Source: Prauserella flavalba
GTDB lineage: Bacteria; Actinomycetota; Actinomycetes; Mycobacteriales; Pseudonocardiaceae
Length of the DNA: 64,000 bases
Assembly (NCBI RefSeq): GCF_003202235.1
Contig: NZ_MASU01000001.1
Location: 371,769 to 435,768 of the forward strand
Reading direction: 5' to 3'
Each line of letters opens with the position of its first letter. The stretch's first letter is position 1. Both the position numbers and the translations under genes were made by a program. This document shows, one piece after another, positions 27,131-36,232 of this stretch. Under the pieces are notes generated by a model. The model was not told the origin of the DNA and did not search any database. It saw only the letters and a program-made list of their open reading frames with translations.

Positions 27131-27841
27131 TCATCTCGACCGCGCTCCGGAGCGCCGCCGCGATCGTTCCGGCTTCCGCTGCTCCACGCGTTCGATCACC
27201 ACCACCGTGCTCGGCGTCTCCAGCACGCCGGCACCACACTCCGCCAGCCTCGGCTCCCCGCCACCGGCCTTCTTGACCGCCGCCCGATCACGCTCGATCT
27301 CCTCCGCGGCACTCGCACCTTTCAGCGCAACGAGCGTTCCCGATGAGCGCACCAGGGGGAGGCACCACGTCGCGAGCCGGGCCAGGGGCGCCACCGCACG
27401 TGCGGTCACGACGTCGGCGAGGTCAAGCTGCTGCCGGATCGCCTTTTCTTCCGCGCGTCCACGCACGACGGCGAGGGGGAGCCCCAGCGTCCCCGCCACC
27501 TCAGACAGCCACTCGACGCGGCGTGCCATCGGCTCCAGCAGAACGATATCGAGGTCCGGTCGCGCGATCGCGAGCGGTACGCCGGGGAGCCCGGCGCCCG
27601 ATCCGACATCGACGACGCGAGCGCCGTGGGGGATGTGCTCGCCGATGACCGCGGAGTTGAGAACGTGCCGCTCCCACAGTCGATCAACCTCGCGCGGTCC
27701 GATCAGCCCACGCTCGACGCCATGCTCGGCAAGGAGCTCCACGAACCGCTCCGCCTGCCTGACCTGATCGCCGAACACGGCAGCGGCCGCTGCCGGGGTG
27801 GTGGACTCGAATCCGCCCAGACCCACAGACTCACTCCTCAT
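27131..27841 (-). CDS. rsmG: 16S rRNA (guanine527-N7)-methyltransferase
   Basis: RsmG (GidB) methylates G527 of 16S rRNA, and its loss gives low-level streptomycin resistance. The protein has REVDRLWERHVLNSAVIGEHIP, the SAM motif VVDVGSGAGLPGVPLAIARPD, and VTARAVAPLARLATWCLPL. The start is uncertain: ATG at 27841 gives 236 residues without a visible ribosome binding site, while the in-frame GTG at 27826 has AGGAG 7 nt upstream. The frame further upstream runs through a parS site and is not coding. Confidence 0.92.
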   Translation of the reverse strand: MRSESVGLGGFESTTPAAAAAVFGDQVRQAERFVELLAEHGVERGLIGPREVDRLWERHVLNSAVIGEHIPHGARVVDVGSGAGLPGVPLAIARPDLDIVLLEPMARRVEWLSEVAGTLGLPLAVVRGRAEEKAIRQQLDLADVVTARAVAPLARLATWCLPLVRSSGTLVALKGASAAEEIERDRAAVKKAGGGEPRLAECGAGVLETPSTVVVIERVEQRKPERSRRRSGARSR

Positions 27842-27852
27842 CGGGGATCGCC

Positions 27853-27866
27853 GTTTCACGTGAAAC
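27853..27866. promoter_or_regulatory. parS site (perfect)
   Basis: GTTTCACGTGAAAC, the perfect 14-bp core of the bacterial parS consensus, in the leader of rsmG. Confidence 0.9.
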
Positions 27867-27950
27867 CGGCCGCCTCCGATTGTCCCTGATGCGCTTCTGG
27901 ATTCGACGCGACAGTCCGAAGATGTGGAGAACTCCACTGACCGGTCGCCG

Positions 27951-27964
27951 GTTTCACGTGAAAC
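27951..27964. promoter_or_regulatory. parS site (perfect), second copy
   Basis: A second GTTTCACGTGAAAC 98 bp from the first, between rsmG and the jag terminator. Close spacing of the two should aid ParB loading. Confidence 0.9.
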
Positions 27965-27972
27965 GCGGACAC

Positions 27973-28008
27973 AAAAAAGCGGCCCGCCGGTTGACCGGCG
28001 GGCCGCTT
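27973..28008 (-). terminator. Intrinsic terminator of the rpmH-jag operon
   Basis: A perfect 14-bp stem (AAGCGGCCCGCCGG and complement) with a 4-nt loop. On the minus strand it is followed by a run of six T residues, making it a textbook rho-independent terminator 14 bp after the jag stop. Confidence 0.9.
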
Positions 28009-28022
28009 CGCTCAGTGTGCGA

Positions 28023-28580
28023 CTACGCGGGGAGCACGACCACGCGCCGCTTCGGCTCCTCGCCCTCGCTCTCGCTCGTGACGCCCTCGACGGTCGCGAC
28101 CGCGTCGTGGACGACCTTTCGCTCGAAGGGGCTCATCGGCTGCAGCCGAACCTTCTCTCCGGACTGCGCGACCGACTCGGCCGTCGACCGACCGAGCTCG
28201 CGAAGCTCCTCCCGGCGACCCGCGCGCCAGCCGGCGATGTCGAGCATCAGCCTGCTGCGAGTGCCAGTCTCCTGCTGCACCGCGAGCCGGGTCAGCTCCT
28301 GCAGCGACTCCAGCACGTTGCCCCTGGGGCCGACGAGCTTGTCCAGATCCTCGCCGCCGTCGATGCTGACGATCGCGCGCCCGGCTTCCACGTCCAGGTC
28401 GATGTCGCCGTCGTAGTCGAGGATGTCGAGCAGGCGCTCCAGGTAATCGCCGGCGATGTCGCCCTCCTGAACCAGAAGGTCGTCGTCGCTACCCGCGTCC
28501 GTCTCCTCGGTCTCGTCCTCGGCCGTCGCCGGTACTGCCTCGTCCTGTTCGGTGCCGACCACCTCGGCTGTCTCCGACAT
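28023..28580 (-). CDS. jag: Jag/KhpB-type RNA-binding protein (KH-II + R3H)
   Basis: A 185-residue single-stranded nucleic acid-binding protein. An acidic N-terminal stretch (about residues 1-45, rich in E and D) is followed by a KH domain (LVGPRGNVLESLQELTRLAVQ) and an R3H domain (LQPMSPFERKVVHDAV, with the R-x3-H pattern as RKVVH). ATG at 28580 has GAGAGGAGAG upstream; the longer open frame overlaps yidC and is rejected. Corresponds to Rv3920c. Last gene before the operon terminator. Confidence 0.92.
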   Translation of the reverse strand: MSETAEVVGTEQDEAVPATAEDETEETDAGSDDDLLVQEGDIAGDYLERLLDILDYDGDIDLDVEAGRAIVSIDGGEDLDKLVGPRGNVLESLQELTRLAVQQETGTRSRLMLDIAGWRAGRREELRELGRSTAESVAQSGEKVRLQPMSPFERKVVHDAVATVEGVTSESEGEEPKRRVVVLPA

Positions 28581-28609
28581 GTCTTCTCTCCTCTCGCGTC
28601 CCTGAGGCG

Positions 28610-29701
28610 TCAGCGCCGCTTGCGGCCTTGGGTCTTCTTGCCCTGGGTGGCGGGCCGCTGTTGGTTGCCGCCGTTCTTCGCCCAGGCGCCGCCCTTGACG
28701 TTGCTGGAGTTGCCGCTCTTCTGGGACTTGCCGTTCTTGGGGGTACCGTTCTTGGAGGTTCCGGCGGCCTTCGCCGAGCCGGTCTCGCCCTCGCTCTGCG
28801 AGTCGGCTGCCTTCTTCTGCTGCTGGGCAGGCTTCGGCTTCTGGCCGACCTGAGGCTTCTGGCCCGGCTTCGGGCCGAGGTTCGTGCGCTTCTCCTTGGC
28901 CTCGGCCTTCTTCGCCGCTTCTTCCTTGTCGATCTTCGTGTAGACGAGGCGCTGCTGCATGAGGGTCCAGCAGTTGTTGGCGAGCCAGTAGATGAGCAGA
29001 CCGATCGGGAAGAAGGCACCGAAGACAAGCACACCGGCCGGGAAGATCCACAGCGTCAGGCGGTTCATCATCGCGGTCTGCGCGGTGGCCGACGCCGGGT
29101 TCTGCCGGGCAACCGAGTGGCGGGCCGTGAAGTGGGTCGCGACGCTCGCGACGATCATCAGCGGGATGGCGACGGGGGCCACGTCCCAGTGCCAGCCGGG
29201 CTCCGCCGCGGCCGCACCGCCGCCGAGGGCGCTGACGTGGTTGATGGCGTCACCGAGGTTGACCCCGAAGAGCTTCGCGTCGACGTAGGAGCGCACGCCC
29301 TCGGCGTCGAAGAAGTAGTTGCTCTCCTTGCCCGGGGCGAACATGCGGAGCACATGGTTCAGACCGATGAAGACCGGGATCTGGAGCAGCATCGGCAGGC
29401 AGCTGCCGAGCGGGTTGACGCCGTGCTCGCGCTGGAGCTTCTGCATCTCCATCGCTTGCCGCTGGCGGTCGTTCGCGTACTTCTTCTGGATCTTCTTGAG
29501 CTCCGGCGCGAAGTCCTGCATCTTCTTCATCGACCGGACCTGGTTCACGAACGGCTTGAACATGATGCCGCGGACCGTGAACGTCAGGAACACGATGCCG
29601 AGAACCCAGGCGATCGCGTTGTCGTCGCCGAAGACGAAGCCGAACACCTTGTGCCAACACCACAAGATGAACGACACAGGGTAGTAGATAAAGTCGAGCA
29701 C
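28610..29701 (-). CDS. yidC: Membrane protein insertase YidC
   Basis: Inserts and folds inner-membrane proteins with or without SecYEG. The 363-residue protein has the usual actinobacterial layout: an N-terminal helix, TVRGIMFKPFVNQVRSMKKMQDFAPELKKIQKKYANDRQR (cytoplasmic hairpin), then further helices with LPMLLQIPVFIGLNHVLRMF and FPIGLLIYWLANNCWTLMQQRLVY. The C-terminal 100 residues are a long K/Q/G/N-rich tail ending GKKTQGRKRR, likely to contact the ribosome. GTG start, immediately after yidD. Confidence 0.94.
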   Translation of the reverse strand: MLDFIYYPVSFILWCWHKVFGFVFGDDNAIAWVLGIVFLTFTVRGIMFKPFVNQVRSMKKMQDFAPELKKIQKKYANDRQRQAMEMQKLQREHGVNPLGSCLPMLLQIPVFIGLNHVLRMFAPGKESNYFFDAEGVRSYVDAKLFGVNLGDAINHVSALGGGAAAAEPGWHWDVAPVAIPLMIVASVATHFTARHSVARQNPASATAQTAMMNRLTLWIFPAGVLVFGAFFPIGLLIYWLANNCWTLMQQRLVYTKIDKEEAAKKAEAKEKRTNLGPKPGQKPQVGQKPKPAQQQKKAADSQSEGETGSAKAAGTSKNGTPKNGKSQKSGNSSNVKGGAWAKNGGNQQRPATQGKKTQGRKRR

Positions 29702-29705
29702 TGAG

Positions 29706-30038
29706 CTACTCCTCGGTAGACATACCAGGGCTTTGGTGCCTGAAGCTGAACTTCTCGGGCACGGGGTCTCGTCCCGGCGGGGTCCACGGACCGCATCGCA
29801 ACAGCCGGCGGATCGCGAGGTAGGAGCCGCGAGCGGCTCCGTGCCGCGTCAGCGCCTCGGCCGCGTACGTGCTGCAGCTCGGGTAGAACCGGCACATCGG
29901 GGGAAGGAACGGGGAGATGGCCTTGCGGTAGAACCTGATCGGCAGCAGGAGCACCCAGGCCACCGGCGTCGGACGCACCCGGTCGGCGGGCTTCTGGGTC
30001 TCGGCCGTCTCAGTGCCGGCCACTTGCTCTGTACTCAC
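29706..30038 (-). CDS. yidD: Membrane protein insertion efficiency factor YidD
   Basis: A 110-residue protein with the diagnostic motif [34 protein letters not shown] and three conserved cysteines. Known members assist YidC-dependent insertion. The N-terminal 25 residues are an extension. GTG start; overlaps rnpA by 4 bp and lies 4 bp from yidC, so all are one operon. Confidence 0.92.
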   Translation of the reverse strand: MSTEQVAGTETAETQKPADRVRPTPVAWVLLLPIRFYRKAISPFLPPMCRFYPSCSTYAAEALTRHGAARGSYLAIRRLLRCGPWTPPGRDPVPEKFSFRHQSPGMSTEE

Positions 30039-30403
30039 ACCGCTGGTCCATTGTCGTGGCGGGCGGAAGGCGACAGGCTCAACCGTCGCAGCGCCGCGTC
30101 GAGATCCGAGCCGAGCTCCGCACTGGTCGCGGTGGCAGCGGCGGGTAATGCCCGAACAACCAACGCACTACCAGCCGGCAAGGTTCCGAGCCGGTCGGCC
30201 AGCAGGTGCCTCAGGCGCCTGCTCACTCGATGGCGCACAACCGAATTGCCCACAGCCTTGCTCACGACCAAGCCCGCCTTGGTCTGCCCGCCGTTCCCGG
30301 CGAGCGCGTGCAGCACAAGGCGGCGGCGCCCGGCTCGGACGCCGCCGCGCATGACCGCACGGAATTCCTCACTCCGCCGCAGGCGAGCGTTGGCAGGAAG
30401 CAC
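30035..30403 (-). CDS. rnpA: Ribonuclease P protein component
   Basis: The 122-residue basic protein cofactor of RNase P, which trims the 5' ends of tRNAs. RNR-type motif as [17 protein letters not shown] (residues about 53-70), with the preceding [16 protein letters not shown] start. The C-terminus overlaps the yidD start by 4 bp. Confidence 0.93.
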   Translation of the reverse strand: MLPANARLRRSEEFRAVMRGGVRAGRRRLVLHALAGNGGQTKAGLVVSKAVGNSVVRHRVSRRLRHLLADRLGTLPAGSALVVRALPAAATATSAELGSDLDAALRRLSLSPSARHDNGPAV

Positions 30404-30427
30404 GCCGCGCCTCGCAGGCAGACGGGA

Positions 30428-30571
30428 TCAGGCGGAAAGTTGCTGACGGCCCTTGCGCCTGCGGGCGGCCAGAATGGCGCGACCTGCGCGGGTACGCATC
30501 CGCAGCCGGAACCCGTGGGTCCGAGCGCGTCGGCGGTTGTTCGGCTGGAAGGTGCGCTTGCCCTTGCTCAC
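30428..30571 (-). CDS. rpmH: 50S ribosomal protein L34
   Basis: A 47-residue ribosomal protein, full length for the family: it begins [20 protein letters not shown] and continues [20 protein letters not shown]. The start is a GTG at 30571 with GAGAACTGAGCC upstream. It is 24 bp upstream of rnpA and is the first gene of the leftward rpmH-rnpA-yidD-yidC-jag cluster, divergent from dnaA. Confidence 0.96.
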   Translation of the reverse strand: MSKGKRTFQPNNRRRARTHGFRLRMRTRAGRAILAARRRKGRQQLSA

Positions 30572-31049
30572 GGCTCAGTTCTCCTGGTCTCAACGTCTAC
30601 TCGTATTGTCTGACAGCCGACGGAACGTGGGCAGGCAGAAAAGGCCCGCTGTCAGCGGCAGACCTTACGAGGGTACGCACCCTGTCCGGTGACACTGGAA
30701 CCGGCCCCTGGAGTAACGCTGCGTCGCCGCCGACGGTATCGATCATCGACACGCTCCAGCACCGAATGGCAACACGCCGTACATCATGAAATCCTTGCCC
30801 GGAAGGACGGCTTGTGGCAATCAGCGGGTCTTGTTAGCGTGCCCCTTCTCAGTATCAACGAGGGGCGCACTCACGCCGCCGAAAGGTGGGAGACTTCGGC
30901 AGGCGTACCTTGATCCCGCGGGAGGGAGTGCCCGCGGGCCGCCGTACATTGATGCACAGTTGTGGACAACTTTGTGGATACCTGCTGCGCGGGTGGCCAC
31001 ACCGACCTGCTATCTGGGGCCAAGGTCGAGGGGAGGGGAGCGGAGCAGG
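30572..31049. promoter_or_regulatory. dnaA/rpmH divergent control region with DnaA boxes
   Basis: This 478-bp gap has no convincing gene. It contains a perfect DnaA box TGTGGACAA at 30961-30969 and a near-match TGTGGATAC at 30973-30981, about 70-90 bp before the dnaA start, consistent with dnaA autoregulation. Two CCCGCGGG palindromes (30915-30922 and 30931-30938) lie just upstream. The rpmH promoter must also be here but I could not place it. Confidence 0.65.
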
Positions 31050-32702
31050 GTGTCTGAGCACCAGCTGAACCTGGCTGTCGTCTGGGAGCAGGTCGTCAGG
31101 GAGCTCTCCGACGGCACGCTGTCCCCCCAGCAACGTGCGTGGATGCGGGTGACCCGGCCCATCGGACTCCTCGACGGCACCGCGCTGCTCGCCGCGCCGA
31201 GTGACTTCGCGAAGGAAGCCATCGAGCGCGCGCTGCGCGAGCCGATCACCACGGCGCTCTCCCGCAGGCTCGGCCGCGAGGTCTCCCTCGCCGTCAAGGT
31301 CGACACCACCGACAGCGCGCCGGCGCCCGCCACACCTCCTCGGTACGTGAACTCACCCGGCAGGGTGGAGAGCGGCAACGGCCTGCGCTCCGACGGCCCG
31401 CCCCTGCCTCCGCCCGAGGACACGATCACCGTGCCCGCCGCCGTGCGGCACACCCGCGCCGACGGCGTCGAACGCCCCGTAGGCCAGCGGCCACCGATGC
31501 CCTCGATGCCCGTCGCGAAGAACGTCCAGGACCAGGTGGACGACGGCGAGGAAGAGGTGGACGAGGAGGGCGAGGCGCTCGCCGCCGTCCACGAGATCTG
31601 GCCCACCTTCTCCGGCCAGCCGATCGCGGGCCAGCCCTACACGGCTCCGGCGCAGCCGCAGACGTCGAAGACCCGCCTCAACGAGAAGTACACGTTCGAC
31701 ACGTTCGTCATCGGTGCGTCCAACCGCTTCGCGCACGCCGCCGCGGTCGCCGTCGCCGAGGCGCCGTCGCGCGCGTACAACCCGCTCTTCATCTGGGGAG
31801 AGTCGGGACTGGGCAAGACCCACCTGCTGCACGCCGTCGGGCACTACGCCCAGCGGCTGTTCCCCGGCATGCGCGTGCGGTACGTCTCCACCGAGGAGTT
31901 CACCAACGACTTCATCAACTCGCTGCGCGACGACCGCAAGGTCGCGTTCCAGCGGCGTTACCGGGACATCGACATCCTGCTCGTCGACGACATCCAGTTC
32001 CTGGAAGGCAAGGAAGGAACCCAGGAGGAGTTCTTCCACACCTTCAACACGCTGCACAACGCGAACAAGCAGATCGTCGTGTCCTCCGACCGTCCGCCGA
32101 AGCGGCTGGAGACGCTGGAGGACCGCCTGCGCACGCGGTTCGAATGGGGCCTGATCACCGACATCCAGCCGCCCGAGCTGGAGACCCGCATCGCGATCCT
32201 CCGCAAGAAGGCCGCGCAGGACCGGCTCGCCGTTCCCGGTGACGTGCTCGAGTTCATCGCGGCGCGCATCGAGGCCAACATCCGCGAGCTCGAGGGCGCG
32301 CTCATTCGCGTCACCGCCTTCGCCTCGCTGAACCAGCAGCCGGTGGACGTCGGGCTCGCCGAGATCGTGCTGCGCGATCTGATCCCCGACTCGCAGGCGC
32401 CCGAGATCAGCGCCCCGACGATCATGGGGGTCACGGCCGAGTTCTTCGACGTCACGCTCGACGACCTGTGCGGGCCCGGCAAGACGAAGGCGCTGGCGAC
32501 CGCGCGGCAGATCGCGATGTATCTGTGCCGCGAGCTCACCGACATGTCGCTTCCGCGCATCGGGCAGACCTTCGGTGGTCGAGACCACACCACGGTGATG
32601 CACGCCGACAAGAAGATCCGCAAGGAGATGGCGGAACGGCGCCGGATCTACGACCAGGTGCAGGAGCTGACCTCGCGGATCAAGCAGCGAGCACGTCAGT
32701 AG
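31050..32702 (+). CDS. dnaA: Chromosomal replication initiator DnaA
   Basis: The 550-residue initiator has all four domains: I ([17 protein letters not shown]), a long acidic/proline-rich domain II (about residues 95-195), the AAA+ domain III with Walker [15 protein letters not shown] near residue 250 and Walker [14 protein letters not shown], and the DNA-binding domain IV with [15 protein letters not shown] near residue 510. The GTG at 31050 is the start, with GGGAGGGGAG upstream. The 3' end overlaps the convergent LysR gene by 23 bp, unusual for dnaA. Confidence 0.97.
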   Translation: MSEHQLNLAVVWEQVVRELSDGTLSPQQRAWMRVTRPIGLLDGTALLAAPSDFAKEAIERALREPITTALSRRLGREVSLAVKVDTTDSAPAPATPPRYVNSPGRVESGNGLRSDGPPLPPPEDTITVPAAVRHTRADGVERPVGQRPPMPSMPVAKNVQDQVDDGEEEVDEEGEALAAVHEIWPTFSGQPIAGQPYTAPAQPQTSKTRLNEKYTFDTFVIGASNRFAHAAAVAVAEAPSRAYNPLFIWGESGLGKTHLLHAVGHYAQRLFPGMRVRYVSTEEFTNDFINSLRDDRKVAFQRRYRDIDILLVDDIQFLEGKEGTQEEFFHTFNTLHNANKQIVVSSDRPPKRLETLEDRLRTRFEWGLITDIQPPELETRIAILRKKAAQDRLAVPGDVLEFIAARIEANIRELEGALIRVTAFASLNQQPVDVGLAEIVLRDLIPDSQAPEISAPTIMGVTAEFFDVTLDDLCGPGKTKALATARQIAMYLCRELTDMSLPRIGQTFGGRDHTTVMHADKKIRKEMAERRRIYDQVQELTSRIKQRARQ

Positions 32703-33594
32703 CCAGCTCTCGCAACACCGAAAGCCCCGCGGCGATCGCGGGCGCGGTCTCACTGCCCTTGCGCACACACGTGCTGAACCGGCGCGCCGGCCTCGGCTCG
32801 CCGTGCAGCGGGATCCGCACCACCGCGTGTTCCTCCGGAATCGGGACGAGCCTCGGCAGCAGGCAGACCCCGGCGCCCTCGGCGACGAGCGCCGAGACCG
32901 CGAACCACTCCTTGACGTGGTGGGAGATCCGGGGTGTGAAGCCGGCGGTCGCGCACGCGGTGACGAGCAACGGGTAGGTGTCGTTGTTGTACGGCTTCAC
33001 GATCCACGCCTCGGCAGCGGCATCGGCGAGCGACACACCGTCCACTTCGGTCAGCGGGTGCCCCGCGGGCACGAGCAGGTCCTGTACGTCGTCGAGCAGC
33101 GGCCTCCGTTCGAAGCGCGGGTCGCCCTCCGGCGGCGAGTCGGAGGTCGGCAGCACCACGGCGATGTCGGCCTGCTCGGCGGCCACCAGCTCGTAGCAGT
33201 CGCCGCTCTCCTCCTCTCTGATATGCACGTGGAGCTTCGGAAACCCCTGGCGCAGCCGGGAAAGCGCGGGCGTGACGAGCGCGGCGATCGCCGAGGACAC
33301 CCCGCACAGCCGTAGCTCGCCCATCGGCTCACCGCCGCGTGCGGCGAGCTCTGCCCTCGCGCGCTCCCAGTGCGCGTACAGGTCTTCGGTGTGCCGCAGC
33401 AGGATCTGCGCCTCCGGCGTCAGCCGCACCCGCCTGCCCTCGCGGCGCAGCAGCTCGACCCCGAGGTCACGGCTGAGGTGCCGCAGCTGTTGCGACACCG
33501 CCGACGGCGTGAGGTACAGCGCCGCGGCCGTCGCGGTGATCGTGCCCTCGTCCGCGAGCACCCGCAGCACGCGCAGCCGCCGCAGGTCAATCAT
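32680..33594 (-). CDS. LysR family transcriptional regulator
   Basis: A 304-residue regulator with the N-terminal winged helix-turn-helix ([42 protein letters not shown]) and a substrate-binding domain ([20 protein letters not shown] onwards). It diverges from the EamA transporter with a 74-bp gap, so it most likely controls it in response to a substrate of the exporter. The gene stands between dnaA and oriC/dnaN, where no gene is expected, and its tail overlaps the dnaA 3' end. Confidence 0.9.
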   Translation of the reverse strand: MIDLRRLRVLRVLADEGTITATAAALYLTPSAVSQQLRHLSRDLGVELLRREGRRVRLTPEAQILLRHTEDLYAHWERARAELAARGGEPMGELRLCGVSSAIAALVTPALSRLRQGFPKLHVHIREEESGDCYELVAAEQADIAVVLPTSDSPPEGDPRFERRPLLDDVQDLLVPAGHPLTEVDGVSLADAAAEAWIVKPYNNDTYPLLVTACATAGFTPRISHHVKEWFAVSALVAEGAGVCLLPRLVPIPEEHAVVRIPLHGEPRPARRFSTCVRKGSETAPAIAAGLSVLRELATDVLAA

Positions 33595-33668
33595 GTAGTC
33601 GAGGCTAAACGAATTCGCGCACGAAGATGAGATGGACGCCTGCGTCCGCGCGGCCGGACACTCGCCTC

Positions 33669-34511
33669 ATGGTCGGCAGGGGAGCACTGCTCGTACTGGG
33701 CAGTGTCGTGAGCGTCCAGGTCGGGCAGGCGATCGGCAAGAGCCTGTTCGCCGACGCCGGCGCGCTCGGCACGGTGACACTGCGGCTCGGCATCGCGGCG
33801 CTCGGGTTGCTCGCGTGGCACCGGCCCGCGCTTCCCCGCACCCGCAGGGAATTCGCGCTCGTGGCCGGTTACGGCACCGCGATCGCCGGCATGAACCTCA
33901 TCTATCCCGCGCTCACGACGTTGCCGCTCGGCATGGCGACGACGCTGCAGTTGCTCGGCCCGATCCTCTTGGCACTCCTTACTTCTCGTGGCCCCGCCGA
34001 AGCGGGGGCCGCGGTGCTGGCGGGATTCGGCGTCTGGCTCTTCCACGGCCCCGGCGGCGGAGCTCCGTTCGCGGGCGTCGCGTTCGCGCTCGCGAGCGGC
34101 GCGTCGATGGCCGCCTATCTATTGGTGAGCCGCACGGCGGGCAGGCGAAGCGAGACGGCGTCGACCCTCTCGCTCGCCGTCGCGTTCGCGGCGATTCTGT
34201 GGCTCCCGGCGGGAATCGCACAGAGCGGTACCGAGCTCGTGGCCCCCCGCGTGCTGCTCATCGGAGCGCTCGTCGCGGTGTTGTCGGCGGTCGTTCCCTA
34301 CTCACTGGACCTCGCCGCGTTGCGCCGGATCCCGCCACGAACGGTGGGAGTTCTGGAAAGTCTGGAGCCCGCGGTGGGCGCGATCGCCGGCCTCGTCGTG
34401 CTGTCGGAGGTGCTTTCCGCGGCCCAATGGGTAGCTGTCACATGTGTCTGCACAGCCGGAGTGGTCGCCGTGACGGGCTCGCGTGAGGCCCGAAGTCGTT
34501 CTGCGGCCTAG
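33669..34511 (+). CDS. EamA/DMT family transporter (RhtA-like)
   Basis: A 280-residue inner-membrane protein with ten hydrophobic helices in two EamA repeats (VVSVQVGQAIGKSLFADAGALGTVTLRLGIAALGLL and LLIGALVAVLSAVVPYSLDLAALRRIPPRTVGVLESLEPAVGAIAGLVVL). The second repeat resembles RhtA amino-acid exporters (threonine/homoserine). The ATG at 33669 is preferred to an in-frame start at 33627 because the hydrophobic repeat begins right there. Divergent from the LysR gene. Confidence 0.85.
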   Translation: MVGRGALLVLGSVVSVQVGQAIGKSLFADAGALGTVTLRLGIAALGLLAWHRPALPRTRREFALVAGYGTAIAGMNLIYPALTTLPLGMATTLQLLGPILLALLTSRGPAEAGAAVLAGFGVWLFHGPGGGAPFAGVAFALASGASMAAYLLVSRTAGRRSETASTLSLAVAFAAILWLPAGIAQSGTELVAPRVLLIGALVAVLSAVVPYSLDLAALRRIPPRTVGVLESLEPAVGAIAGLVVLSEVLSAAQWVAVTCVCTAGVVAVTGSREARSRSAA

Positions 34512-35070
34512 GTTTTGTCACTCACCGGGGCGATCCAGGTCACGTTTCGGGGGTGCATCGGCGGTGCATGGGCTGGGCACAGGTCGACCCACAGCTGGGG
34601 ACAAAACTGTGGAAACCTGGGGACAGCTGTGGAGCAACTGAGGACGGCGAAAGTTCTCCACCGCGGCCCCCGACTTCTCCACCGAGCTGCCACCACGGCT
34701 GTCCACACGTCCGCGCGTGCTCGGACCTGCGCGGACGACGCCTGTCCACACAACCCACAGCCCTTACTACTACGGCTGAACAAAGATCTCTTCGAAGAAG
34801 AACAAAACAAAAACAAGCGAGCTGTGAACCTGGGGATACCCGCTCGGCCGCTTGACTGGGCCGGGATGACGGCGGTGCCGCTCACGCTCTAACGTGGAAA
34901 CCCACACCCCGGTCCGCTCGGTGCCGGTGTCGTCGGTGTGCGACGCACCGCGTCCGGGCGAACCCACACAGCCACGCCCCCTCGACCGCCCCTGCCCATT
35001 GGGGGCGTCTGCAGGGGTGATTTGTCGTCTTTCGAGCCGCCCGGGCTCGGCTGTCGAAAGGATGGGCGCC
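34512..35070. other. Candidate origin of replication (oriC)
   Basis: A 559-bp gene-free region just before dnaN. It has many DnaA-box-like sequences: TGGGGACAA (34596), TGTGGAAAC (34608), TGGGGACAG (34618), TGTGGAGCA (34628), CTGTCCACA (34699 and 34742) and TGGGGATAC (34831). Between the last two, 34779-34817 is the most A-rich stretch of the region (AAAGATCT, then AACAAAACAAAAACAA) and could be the unwinding element. Most boxes are degenerate, as in Streptomyces and mycobacterial origins. Confidence 0.75.
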
Positions 35071-36204
35071 ATGAAAATCCGCGTCGAGCGTGATGGGCTC
35101 GCTGACGCCGTCGCCTGGGTGGCTCGAAGCCTTCCCTCCAGGCCGCCGGTCCCCGTGCTGGGCGGTGTGCTGCTCGACGCAGGAGCCGACGGGGGTTCCG
35201 ACGCGCTGACCGTGTCCGGCTTCGACTACGAGGTCTCCGCGACCGTCGGCGTCCCGGCCACGATCGCCGACGGCGGGCGCACGCTCGTCTCGGGCAGGCT
35301 CCTCGCGGACATCACCAAGGCGCTGCCTGCCCAGCCGGTGGAGATCGCCGTCGACGGTGCTCGCGCGTCCATCACCTGCGGAAACGCGCGCTTCAGCCTG
35401 CCGACCATGCCGGTGGAGGACTATCCGCAGCTGCCGGCGCAGCCGGATCTGGCAGGCGAGGTCACGGGCGAGGCGTTCGCACAGGCCGTCGCGCAGGTCG
35501 CGGTGGCCGCCGGTAAGGACGACACGCTGCCGATGCTCACCGGCATGCGGCTGGAGATCTCGGGCAGCACCCTGACGCTCGTCGCCACCGACCGTTTCCG
35601 GCTCGCGATGCGCGAGTTCAGCTGGTCGCCGGCCGAGGGGCTCGCCGACGCGGCCGTCCTCGTGCCCGCCCGCACGCTCGCCGACGCGGCGAAGTCGCTC
35701 GGCGCGAGCGGTGCGACCGTGCAGGTCGGCCTCGCGAGCGGCGACGGGCTGCTCGGCCTCGCCGGTTCCGGCCGCTACACCACCACCCGCCTGCTCGACG
35801 CGGAGTTCCCGCCTTACCGGCAGCTGCTCCCGGCGCAGCACACGTCCCGCGCGGTGCTGATGGTGTCGGTGCTGACCGAGGCGATCAAGCGCGTGTCGCT
35901 GGTCGCCGAGCGGGGTACCCAGGTACGGCTCGAGTTCAGCGAGGGAACCCTGCGGCTCTCGGCAGGTGGCGACGACGAGGGCAGTGCCGAGGAAGAGCTG
36001 CCGGTCGACTACGAGGGCGAGCCCGTGACCATCGCCTTCAACCCGGGTTACCTCGTCGACGGGCTCGGCGCGCTGCACGCCGACCGGGCGGAGCTGACGT
36101 TCACCACGCCCAACCGGCCCGCGCTGATCAAGCCGGCCGACGAGAACGGCGACGTCGTTCCCGGTTACCTCTACCTGCTGATGCCGGTGCGGCTTCCCGG
36201 CTGA
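35071..36204 (+). CDS. dnaN: DNA polymerase III beta subunit (sliding clamp)
   Basis: The 377-residue ring-forming clamp tethers polymerase III to DNA. Its three repeats are recognisable, with [35 protein letters not shown] at the start and [16 protein letters not shown] at the end. The ATG at 35071 has AAAGG 9 nt upstream; the frame is open back to 34894 but that part lies in oriC. First gene of the rightward dnaN-gnd-recF-dciA run. Confidence 0.96.
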   Translation: MKIRVERDGLADAVAWVARSLPSRPPVPVLGGVLLDAGADGGSDALTVSGFDYEVSATVGVPATIADGGRTLVSGRLLADITKALPAQPVEIAVDGARASITCGNARFSLPTMPVEDYPQLPAQPDLAGEVTGEAFAQAVAQVAVAAGKDDTLPMLTGMRLEISGSTLTLVATDRFRLAMREFSWSPAEGLADAAVLVPARTLADAAKSLGASGATVQVGLASGDGLLGLAGSGRYTTTRLLDAEFPPYRQLLPAQHTSRAVLMVSVLTEAIKRVSLVAERGTQVRLEFSEGTLRLSAGGDDEGSAEEELPVDYEGEPVTIAFNPGYLVDGLGALHADRAELTFTTPNRPALIKPADENGDVVPGYLYLLMPVRLPG

Positions 36205-36232
36205 GAGTACGAAAGACACGAGGGGACATCTG

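Noticed and set aside
30914..30938. Two CCCGCGGG palindromes before dnaA as a terminator or regulator site
   Set aside because: Short, GC-rich, self-complementary octamers arise easily at this composition; no pairing beyond 8 bp.
33595..33668. LysR binding site (TTCG-CGCA-CGAA near 33612)
   Set aside because: A 4-bp inverted repeat is too short and the T-N11-A pattern does not fit exactly.
34894..35070. N-terminal extension of dnaN
   Set aside because: In frame but within the origin region, no ribosome binding site, and not like any clamp N-terminus.
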